NCBI RefSeq assembly: GCF_009208735.1
Contig: NZ_WFLJ01000021.1
Span: 56,918-120,917, forward strand
Origin: Janthinobacterium rivuli
GTDB taxonomy: Bacteria; Pseudomonadota; Gammaproteobacteria; Burkholderiales; Burkholderiaceae_D
Direction: 5' to 3'
DNA length: 64,000 nt
This document shows, one piece after another, positions 54,257-64,000 of the stretch; position 1 is the first letter of the stretch, and every line of letters starts with the position of its first letter. The notes under the pieces were generated by a model. The model saw only the letters and a program-made list of their open reading frames with translations. It was not told the DNA's origin and ran no database searches. A program made the position numbers and the translations under genes.

Positions 54257-54260
<4 letters not shown>
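53115..54260 (+). CDS. FIST domain sensory protein
   Basis: A 381-aa soluble protein. FIST_N (about 25-215) contains [18 protein letters not shown] and [25 protein letters not shown] (about 225-365) contains [20 protein letters not shown] and [16 protein letters not shown] domains are thought to bind small ligands such as amino acids and usually sit next to chemotaxis or kinase genes. It overlaps the upstream HD-GYP gene and shares ATGA with the downstream kinase, so it likely feeds its signal to that kinase. Confidence 0.9.
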
Positions 54261-57795
<3,535 letters not shown>

Positions 57796-57799
<4 letters not shown>

Positions 57800-57837
57800 T
57801 ATAGATCATAATTTTTTGAACAAGCTCTTGCTATCCT
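57796..57837 (+). promoter_or_regulatory. FNR/ANR-dependent promoter of phaC-usp
   Basis: TTGATATAGATCAT (57796-57809) matches the FNR consensus TTGAT-N4-ATCAA at nine of ten positions. A -10 element TATCCT lies at 57832-57837. The implied start point near 57844 puts the FNR site centre at about -41.5, the class II activating position. The box overlaps the end of the kinase gene by four bases. Confidence 0.75.
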
Positions 57838-57862
57838 GTGAAAAAATGACAGGAGCCCTGGA

Positions 57863-59668
57863 ATGAGCAAGACGCAGCCGAGCAATGCGACGCAACAAGT
57901 GGAACATGAGCGCCTGGGCAGCGCCTGGCAAGGCGCGCCGGCGCATGACTATCCGGAAAGCGCGCCGGAAGGCGCCACCCTGGACCTGCTGCTGAACGCC
58001 TGGCTGGGCAAGTTCACGGGCGGCATTTCGCCGGCCGCGCTGGGCAACGCCTATGCCGACTGGCTCAGCCATCTGGCGCTGGCACCCTCGAAGCAGCAAG
58101 CCCTGCTGCAGGAAGCGTGGAAGAAGATCGGCCGCTGGCAGCAGTACGCCGTGCAATCGGTGGTGCCGGGCGCACCCTCCGCGGCGCCCTGCATCGCGCC
58201 GCTGCCGCAGGACCGGCGCTTCGAGGATCCTGCCTGGCAGCGCTGGCCGTACAACCTCGTCTACCAGGGCTTCCTGCTGCAGCAGCAATGGTGGCACCGC
58301 GCCACCACGGGCGTGCGCGGCGTCTCGCCGCACCACGAGGACGTCGTCACGTTCACCGTGCGCCAGTGGCTCGACATGCTGGCGCCGTCGAACTTCATGC
58401 TGACCAATCCCGTGGTGCAGCAAGCGACCCTCGAAAGCGGCGGCGCCAGCCTGGCGCACGGCATGGTCCACGCGGTCGAGTACTGGCAGCGCGCCGCCAT
58501 GGGGCGTGCCGCGCCCGGCGAAGCGGCGTTCAAGGTGGGGCAAACCGTGGCCGTCACGCCGGGCAAGGTGGTCTACCGCAATGACTTGATCGAACTGATC
58601 CAGTACGCCCCCACGACGGCCCAGGTGCATGCCACGCCGCTGCTGTTCGTGCCCGCCTGGATCATGAAGTTCTATATTCTCGACCTGTCGCCACACAATT
58701 CGCTGGTGCGCTACCTGGTGGGCCAGGGCCACACGGTCTTCATGATTTCCTGGAAAAACCCGCAGGAAGAAGACCGCGAGCTGTCGCTGGAAGACTACCG
58801 CCAGCTGGGCGTGATGGACGCGCTCGACGCCGTCGTGCGCATCACGGGCGCGCCGCAGGTGCACGCGACCGGCTACTGCCTGGGCGGCACCCTGCTGGCG
58901 ATGGCCGCCGCCAGCATGGCGCGCGACGGCGATGCGCGCCTGGCCAGCCTCACCATGCTGGCCTCGCAAGTCGATTTCAAGGAGCCGGGCGAACTGTCGC
59001 TGTTCATCGACGAGAGCCAGGTCAGCTTCCTGGAAGCGGCCATGTGGAAGCAGGGCTACCTCGACACGAGGCAGATGGCGGGCGCCTTCCAGCTGCTGCG
59101 CTCGAATGACTTGATCTGGTCGCGCCGGCTGCGCCATTACCTGCTGGGCCTCGATGACCAGGGCAGCGACCTGATGGCCTGGAACGGGGACGCCACGCGC
59201 ATGCCCTGCCGCATGCATTCGGAATACCTGCGCCGCCTGTTCCTGCACAACGACCTGGCCGAAGGCCGCTACCGCACTGCGGGCCGCCACATCGCCCTGC
59301 CCGACATCCACGCGCCCATCTTTGCCGTCGGCACCCTGACGGATCACGTGGCGCCGTGGCGCTCCGTGTACAAGCTGCAGCTGCTGACGGACACGGACGT
59401 CACCTTCCTGCTCACCTCGGGCGGCCACAACGCGGGCGTCGTGTCGCCGCCGGGCCAGCCGGGGCGCAGCTACCAGCTGGCCACGCACCGCCACGACGAG
59501 GCGTATGTCGACGCGGACAGCTGGCAGCGCGACGTGCCGCACCACGACGGTTCATGGTGGCCCGCCTGGCAAGCCTGGCTGGAAGAACGCGCGGGCGCGC
59601 TAGTGGCGCCGCCGGCCATGGGGGCTGCCTTGGGCGACGCGCCGGGCAGCTACGTGCTGCAGACCTGA
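57863..59668 (+). CDS. phaC: Polyhydroxyalkanoate synthase, class I type
   Basis: A 601-aa alpha/beta hydrolase-fold enzyme that polymerises hydroxyacyl-CoA into storage polyester. The lipase-like box is GYCLGG with catalytic Cys339. Asp494 (GTLTDHVAPW) and His522 (TSGGHNAGVV) complete the triad, 28 residues apart as in Cupriavidus PhaC. NPQEEDRELSLEDY is a further family segment. AGGAG lies eight bases upstream of the ATG. No phaA, phaB or phasin gene lies nearby. Pairing with a universal stress gene behind an FNR box suggests a second, low-oxygen synthase. Confidence 0.9.
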   Translation: MSKTQPSNATQQVEHERLGSAWQGAPAHDYPESAPEGATLDLLLNAWLGKFTGGISPAALGNAYADWLSHLALAPSKQQALLQEAWKKIGRWQQYAVQSVVPGAPSAAPCIAPLPQDRRFEDPAWQRWPYNLVYQGFLLQQQWWHRATTGVRGVSPHHEDVVTFTVRQWLDMLAPSNFMLTNPVVQQATLESGGASLAHGMVHAVEYWQRAAMGRAAPGEAAFKVGQTVAVTPGKVVYRNDLIELIQYAPTTAQVHATPLLFVPAWIMKFYILDLSPHNSLVRYLVGQGHTVFMISWKNPQEEDRELSLEDYRQLGVMDALDAVVRITGAPQVHATGYCLGGTLLAMAAASMARDGDARLASLTMLASQVDFKEPGELSLFIDESQVSFLEAAMWKQGYLDTRQMAGAFQLLRSNDLIWSRRLRHYLLGLDDQGSDLMAWNGDATRMPCRMHSEYLRRLFLHNDLAEGRYRTAGRHIALPDIHAPIFAVGTLTDHVAPWRSVYKLQLLTDTDVTFLLTSGGHNAGVVSPPGQPGRSYQLATHRHDEAYVDADSWQRDVPHHDGSWWPAWQAWLEERAGALVAPPAMGAALGDAPGSYVLQT

Positions 59669-59692
59669 CCACCGATAACCGAGGAAAATGCC

Positions 59693-60538
59693 ATGCCCTA
59701 CACCACCCTGCTGGTCCACGTCGACAATTCCCGCCACTGCGCCCAGCGCATCCGCCTGGCCGTGCGCCTGGCCGTCGCCGAAGGGGCCCACCTGATCGGT
59801 TCAGCCATGAGCGGCATCTCGCGCTATGCGTATGGCGGCGGCGTCAACGCGCTGCAGTTCGCGCCGGCGCAGATGCAGGCGCTGCGCACCCAGGCCAGCG
59901 AGGCCTTGCACGAATTCGAGCGCATCGCCCGCGAAGAAGGCCTGGGCACCTATGAAACGCGCTTCGTCGACGACGACGCGCAAGGCGCGCTGCTGCTGCA
60001 GGCGCGCTATTGCGACTTGCTGATCCTGGGCCAGACGGACGCGCAGGATACGCCGTCGCGCGTCATCGCCGGCACGGCCGAATACCTGATGCTCCATTGC
60101 GGCCGGCCCGTGCTGATGGTGCCGCACGCGCCCTCCGCCGCGCCGGCGGGCGTGCCGCAGCATCCGCTGCTGGCCTGGAACGGCAGCGCCGAAGCGCTGC
60201 GCGCCATCACCGATGCCCTGCCGCTGCTGCAAAGGGCGCGGCAGGTCAGCCTGGCCGTCGTCAATTCGCACGCCCAGCCGGCCGCGCATGGCGAGCAGCC
60301 AGGCGCCGACCTGGCCCTGTACCTGGCGCGCCACGGCGTCAACGTCGAGGTGCTGCAGCACGACACGCCGCCAGGCCAGGACGTGGGCACGGCACTGCTG
60401 GCCATCGCGGCGCAGCGGCATTGCGACCTGATCGTGATGGGCTGCTACGGCCACATGCGCCTGCGCGAAGCGCTGCTGGGCGGCGTCACGCGCACGGTGC
60501 TGCAGGAGATGACGTTGCCGGTGCTGGTGTCGCACTGA
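59693..60538 (+). CDS. Tandem-domain universal stress protein
   Basis: A 281-aa soluble protein with two UspA folds. The first (about 1-145) has YTTLLVHVDNSRHCAQRIRL and degenerate nucleotide motifs. The second (about 155-280) keeps the ATP-binding pattern G-x2-G-x9-G in MGCYGHMRLREALLGGVTRT. AGGAAAATGCC precedes the start. It follows phaC by 24 bases and is likely co-expressed with it. Such proteins support survival under low oxygen or energy stress. Confidence 0.9.
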   Translation: MPYTTLLVHVDNSRHCAQRIRLAVRLAVAEGAHLIGSAMSGISRYAYGGGVNALQFAPAQMQALRTQASEALHEFERIAREEGLGTYETRFVDDDAQGALLLQARYCDLLILGQTDAQDTPSRVIAGTAEYLMLHCGRPVLMVPHAPSAAPAGVPQHPLLAWNGSAEALRAITDALPLLQRARQVSLAVVNSHAQPAAHGEQPGADLALYLARHGVNVEVLQHDTPPGQDVGTALLAIAAQRHCDLIVMGCYGHMRLREALLGGVTRTVLQEMTLPVLVSH

Positions 60539-60543
60539 CGGCG

Positions 60544-61242
60544 TCAAGCCGCCGTGATGCCAAACAGCGCGCCGATGCCGGACGCCGCCGCCATCGACAG
60601 CGCGCTCCAGAACACCACGCGCAGCACGCCCCGGCCCACGCGCGCGCCGCCCGTCCTGGCCGCCAGGCCGCCCAGCAGCGCCAGGAACAGCAGCGAGGAA
60701 GCGACGATGGCCGGCGCCAGCAGGACCATGGGCGCCAGCAGCACCACCAGCAGCGGCAGCGCCGCGCCGACGGCAAAACTGAGCGCCGAAGCCAGCGCCG
60801 CCTGCAGCGGGCGCGCGCGCATGCTCTCCGTGATGCCCAGTTCATCGCGCGCATGGGCGCCGATCGCGTCATGCGCCATCAGCGCCTTGGCCACCTGGGC
60901 GGCCAGCGCCGGCGCCAGGCCGCGCTCCACATAAATATGCGTCAGCTCGCGCAGCTCGCCCTTGGGATCGTCGCGCAGCTCGCCGCCCTCGCGCTCCAGC
61001 GCCGCCTGCTCCGTATCGGCCTGCGACTGCACCGACACATATTCGCCCGTGGCCATCGACATGGCACCCGCCACCAGGCCGGCCACGCCGGCCACCAGGA
61101 TGCTGTCGTGCGTGGCATGGGCCGCCACCACGCCCAGCACCAGGCTGGCCGTCGAGACGATGCCGTCATTGGCGCCCAGCACGGCGGCGCGCAGCCAGCC
61201 TACGTTGTCGAGCCGGTGCAGCTCGCGGTGTCGCAATGGCAT
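60544..61242 (-). CDS. VIT1/CCC1 family membrane protein
   Basis: A 232-aa protein with five predicted helices. LRAAVLGANDGIVSTASLVLG and GLVAGAMSMATGEYVSVQSQ are the family signatures. A cytoplasmic helical segment rich in acidic residues follows (TEQAALEREGGELRDDPKGE). Family members move iron or manganese. The bacterial ones are thought to export or sequester Fe(II)/Mn(II). It converges on usp with five bases between the stops. Confidence 0.88.
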   Translation of the reverse strand: MPLRHRELHRLDNVGWLRAAVLGANDGIVSTASLVLGVVAAHATHDSILVAGVAGLVAGAMSMATGEYVSVQSQADTEQAALEREGGELRDDPKGELRELTHIYVERGLAPALAAQVAKALMAHDAIGAHARDELGITESMRARPLQAALASALSFAVGAALPLLVVLLAPMVLLAPAIVASSLLFLALLGGLAARTGGARVGRGVLRVVFWSALSMAAASGIGALFGITAA

Positions 61243-61255
61243 TGGTCAGACTCCT

Positions 61256-62644
61256 TTATTCATGCAGGGATGGACCCAAGGGTAGCGGAAAGCGCACCGT
61301 CACCACCAGGCCCGCGCCATCGGGCCCGGCGGCCAGCTGCACGCTGGCGCCATGCGTTTCGGCGATGCGCCGCACGATAGACAAACCCAGGCCGCTGCCT
61401 GGCTGCTGCGCGCCGGCGGCGCGGAAAAAACGTTCGAACACGCGCTCGCGCAAGGGTTCGGCGATGCCGGGCCCCGTGTCGCTCACGCGCAGCAGCACGC
61501 CATTGGCCTCGATGCCGCAGGCCAGCGCCAAGGTGCCGCCGGCCGGCGTGTAGCGCATGGCATTGTCCACCAGGTTGCGCGCCAGGATCAGCACATGGTC
61601 CGGCTGCAGCCGGCATGGGCCCGTGGCCAGGTCGGCCCGCAGCTGCAAGCCCTGGCGCTGCGCCTGCGCCATCCAGGACGGCAGCTGCTCGGCCAGCACG
61701 GCGGCCAGGTCCAGCACGGGCAGGTCGAGGGGCGGCTGCGACTGCGGGTCGAGCCGCGACAGGGTCAGCAACTGCCCCACCAGGCGCGTGGCGCGGTCCA
61801 CGCTCAGGCCCAGGCCGGCCACGGATTCCTCGCGTTCCGCATCGCTGCGCGCCCGCTGCAGCACCTGCAGGTTGGTCTTGATGGCCGCCAGCGGCGTGCG
61901 CAGCTCATGCGCGGCATCGGCCGTGAAGCGCTGTTCCTGCTCGCGCGTCTGGCGCACGCGCAGGAACAGGCGGTTGATGGCCTGCAGCAGCGGCTGCACT
62001 TCCACGGGCGCGCCCGTCACGCTGACACTGGCCAGATCGTCGGGCGTGCGCTGCGCCACTTCGTCGGCCGAGCGGCGCAGCGCGCGAAACACGCGGTTGA
62101 TGCTCCACCAGATGGCCAGCGCCGCCAGGGCCGCCATCGGCAGGCCGATGGCCAGCAGCTTGACGGCGAAGCGGCTGCTGATTTCCTGGCGGTGGCTGGC
62201 CGGTTCGGCCACCTGGATCTGCAGCCGGGCGTCGTGATTCCAGCTCGTGTAGATGCGCCAGCGCCGGCCATCGTTGTCGCGCCAGCTGTAGCCGACGTCG
62301 GCCGGCGCGGCGAACGCCTGGTCCGGCGCGCCGGCATTCTTGTACAGCAGGCGGTGCTGCGCATCCCATACCTGGAACAGCAGATACTGGCGGTGGTTGC
62401 GGTTCTGCGCCACCGGCATCACCAGCGAGGTGCTGGCGCCGTGCTCCTGCACCTCGTGCTCGGCCAGCGACAGCAGCAAATGCCCCGTCTCGGCCAGCGA
62501 CTGGTCGAACAGTTCCTGGCTTTCGCGCCCCGCTTCCAGGTACACGATGGCGGCGCTGAAGCCCCACAGCGTGAACGTCAGTCCCAGCAGCACGGCCAGC
62601 AGCGTGCGCCGCAGCGACCAGGCGCGCGGGGCGGACGCCGTCAT
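61256..62644 (-). CDS. Sensor histidine kinase, QseC/PmrB-like
   Basis: A 462-aa inner-membrane kinase with helices at about 10-32 and 165-185 around a periplasmic sensor of about 130 residues. HAMP follows, then HisKA (RFTADAAHELRTPLAAI) and HATPase (LVDNAMRYTPAGG, VSDTGPGIAEPL, GSGLGLSIV). It overlaps the upstream regulator gene by four bases, so the two are translationally coupled. The sensor part has no motif that names a ligand. The divergent efflux adaptor gene suggests it responds to a toxic metal or drug. Confidence 0.92.
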   Translation of the reverse strand: MTASAPRAWSLRRTLLAVLLGLTFTLWGFSAAIVYLEAGRESQELFDQSLAETGHLLLSLAEHEVQEHGASTSLVMPVAQNRNHRQYLLFQVWDAQHRLLYKNAGAPDQAFAAPADVGYSWRDNDGRRWRIYTSWNHDARLQIQVAEPASHRQEISSRFAVKLLAIGLPMAALAALAIWWSINRVFRALRRSADEVAQRTPDDLASVSVTGAPVEVQPLLQAINRLFLRVRQTREQEQRFTADAAHELRTPLAAIKTNLQVLQRARSDAEREESVAGLGLSVDRATRLVGQLLTLSRLDPQSQPPLDLPVLDLAAVLAEQLPSWMAQAQRQGLQLRADLATGPCRLQPDHVLILARNLVDNAMRYTPAGGTLALACGIEANGVLLRVSDTGPGIAEPLRERVFERFFRAAGAQQPGSGLGLSIVRRIAETHGASVQLAAGPDGAGLVVTVRFPLPLGPSLHE

Positions 62645-63327
62645 GGACGCGCCTGCACATCGTGCGTGGCGGGCCGGTCGATGCTGTAGCCGATCGCATG
62701 CACGGTGCGGATCAGCGCCTTGCCCAGCTTGCGCCGCAGATGGTGGATATGCACCTGCAGCGCGTTACTGTCGACTTCCTCGCCCCAGCTGTAGACGCCC
62801 TCTTCCAGCTGCACCCGGCTCAGGATGCGCCCGCGCTGTTCGACGAGCATCAGCAGGATGCTGAATTCCTTGCCCGTCAGGGGCACGTCCACGCCGGCCT
62901 GGCGCACCTGGCGCGCGGCGACGTCGATGACGATATCGCCATGCACGAGTTCTTCGCGCGTGCGCCCGGCCGCGCGGCGGCAGGCGCTGCGCATGCGCGC
63001 CGCCAGCTCGTCGAGGTCGAAGGGTTTGACGATGAAGTCGTCCGCGCCCGCGTCCAGGCCCGCCACGCGGTCGGCGATCTGGTCGCGCGCCGTGACGATC
63101 AGGATCGCCCCGTCATAGCCGCCGCGGCGCAAGGTCGCCAGCGCCTGCATGCCATCCTCGCCAGGTAGGGCCAGGTCGAGCAGCAGGCAGCCGTAGCGGT
63201 GCAGGCGCACGGCCGTGTGCGCGCTTTCGGCCGACTGCACCCAGTCGACCGCATAGCCGGCCTGCTCCAGCCCCATCTGCGTGGCGCGCCCCAGCTGGGG
63301 GTCGTCTTCTGTCAGCAATATGCGCAT
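62641..63327 (-). CDS. OmpR-family response regulator, QseB-like
   Basis: A 228-aa regulator. The receiver starts MRILLTEDDPQLGRATQMGL and carries the acceptor Asp in LLLDLALPGEDG and Lys in IVKPFDLDEL. The winged-helix output domain has PLTGKEFSILLMLVEQRGR and NALQVHIHHLRRKLG. It is first in the regulator-kinase operon and divergent from an RND adaptor gene. A perfect palindrome in the gap at 63377-63391 is a likely binding site. Confidence 0.93.
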   Translation of the reverse strand: MRILLTEDDPQLGRATQMGLEQAGYAVDWVQSAESAHTAVRLHRYGCLLLDLALPGEDGMQALATLRRGGYDGAILIVTARDQIADRVAGLDAGADDFIVKPFDLDELAARMRSACRRAAGRTREELVHGDIVIDVAARQVRQAGVDVPLTGKEFSILLMLVEQRGRILSRVQLEEGVYSWGEEVDSNALQVHIHHLRRKLGKALIRTVHAIGYSIDRPATHDVQARP

Positions 63328-63376
63328 CGTGGCTAGTCCTGTCCTGATTTCATGCCCGCAGCGTAGGCGCCGGACA

Positions 63377-63391
63377 TTAAGAACTTCTTAA
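63377..63391. promoter_or_regulatory. Palindromic operator candidate between regulator and efflux genes
   Basis: TTAAGAACTTCTTAA is a perfect 15-base palindrome centred 54 bases upstream of the adaptor ATG and 57 bases from the regulator start. CTTAAG-type words are common in sites of QseB/PmrA-like regulators. It could serve both divergent promoters. Confidence 0.5.
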
Positions 63392-63438
63392 CATCTGCTG
63401 GCGACCATCGCCGCATCTTCCACTTCCGGCCGCCTCCC

Positions 63439-64000
63439 ATGTCCGCTTCCTCCCATCTTAACCGCTGCCCGCCTTGCTGGCCAATACTGGCCCTGCTCGG
63501 CTGGCCCCTGCTGTCGGCCGCCGCGCCGCAGCAACTGCTCCTGAGCGCGCAGCAAATCAGCCGTGCCGGCATCGCCACCGCGCCGGCCGTCGCCACGCTG
63601 GCCGGCGACGCTGCGCCGGCGGGCAATGACCTGGTCCTGTCGGGCACCGTGGTGGCGCCGCCGGACGCCGCCGCTCTGGCCAGCGCCGCGCTCGATGGCG
63701 TGGTGCGGCAAGTGCACGTGACGCCGCTGCAGCAGGTAGGCGCCGGCACGCCGCTGCTGACCCTGTACAGCCTGGGCTGGCTCGAGTGGCAGCGCGCCTA
63801 CCTGGAAAAGACCAGCGCGGCGCGGCTGGCGCGGGCCAGGCTGGCGCGCGACGAAGGGCTGTACGGCGACGGCATCATCGCCCGCGCGCGGCTCGATGAA
63901 AGCCGCGACGCGGCGCAGCTGGCCACGCTGGCGGCCAGCGAGCGCGAGCAGGCGCTGCGCGGCGCAGGCCTCGATGGCGTGGCGCTGCGCCTGCTGCGCG
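63439..64000 (+). CDS. RND efflux periplasmic adaptor subunit (3' truncated by window end)
   Basis: An open frame from ATG at 63439 to the window edge, 187 codons so far. A signal peptide (about 1-29, ILALLGWPLLSAAAPQQ) is followed by LLLSAQQISRAGIATAPA. A barrel-sandwich strand region follows (GTVVAPPDAAALASAALDGV, VTPLQQVGAGTPLLTLYSLG) and then the start of the helical hairpin (LEWQRAYLEKTSAARLARAR). This is the layout of CusB/CzcB/HlyD-like adaptors. The RND pump gene should lie just beyond the window. No strong ribosome site is seen. Metal or drug specificity cannot be decided. Confidence 0.82.
   Translation, partial: MSASSHLNRCPPCWPILALLGWPLLSAAAPQQLLLSAQQISRAGIATAPAVATLAGDAAPAGNDLVLSGTVVAPPDAAALASAALDGVVRQVHVTPLQQVGAGTPLLTLYSLGWLEWQRAYLEKTSAARLARARLARDEGLYGDGIIARARLDESRDAAQLATLAASEREQALRGAGLDGVALRLLR

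Overview
The window is 64 kb of high-GC chromosomal DNA from a betaproteobacterium. Gene content and protein style point to Burkholderiales, most likely Oxalobacteraceae (Janthinobacterium/Duganella/Massilia type). The pointers are a narK1K2-narGHJI-ppiC-moaA-narXL locus, a class I PHA synthase next to a universal stress protein, large TonB-dependent receptors and many hybrid kinases. This placement is inference. No rRNA, tRNA, CRISPR array, insertion sequence or prophage gene is visible.

Layout. (1) 1-3164: the 3' part of a hybrid sensor kinase and a small membrane ORF. (2) 3172-19885: an anaerobic nitrate respiration block, almost all on the minus strand. It holds narK1 and narK2 (uptake/export), carbonic anhydrase, narGHJI (respiratory nitrate reductase), a parvulin isomerase, moaA (molybdenum cofactor), narXL (nitrate sensing) and nnrS (NO stress). 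(3) 19977-22423: ordinary single genes (GNAT, SirB2-like, a lipoprotein, an acidic unknown). (4) 22434-42836: a carbohydrate utilisation locus that reads as an alpha-linked N-acetylgalactosamine (GalNAc) system. The minus-strand half acts outside the cytoplasm: a DUF3472 lipoprotein, a GH109-like enzyme, two TonB-dependent receptors and a GH31 enzyme of the alpha-N-acetylgalactosaminidase type. The divergent plus-strand half is cytoplasmic: agaS, a ROK kinase, kbaZ, agaR, nagA and a sugar permease, closed by a strong terminator. (5) 43046-50122: an amino acid permease, DUF445, an LLM oxidoreductase/GST/MFS operon with a divergent LysR regulator, and a small membrane protein. (6) 50518-57799: a signalling operon with a diguanylate cyclase, CheW, REC-HD-GYP, FIST and a large PAS-hybrid kinase. 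(7) 57796-60538: phaC-usp behind a well-placed FNR box. (8) 60544-64000: a VIT-family protein, a QseBC-like two-component pair and the start of an RND efflux adaptor gene cut by the window end.

How the genes work together. In the GalNAc locus, glycan-bound alpha-GalNAc would be released by GH31/GH109 and cross the outer membrane through the TonB receptors. It would then enter the cytoplasm through the MFS permease, be phosphorylated by the ROK kinase, deacetylated by NagA and deaminated/isomerised by AgaS to tagatose-6-phosphate. No tagatose-6-phosphate kinase and no catalytic aldolase subunit (KbaY/GatY) is present, so the lone KbaZ homologue may itself finish the pathway. The regulatory DNA of the agaS/GH31 divergent promoter and of the first TonB receptor share blocks at identical 117-bp spacing, which suggests common AgaR control. 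The nar block, the FNR-type box before phaC-usp and the NsrR-like box before nnrS suggest coordinated oxygen/nitrate/NO control.
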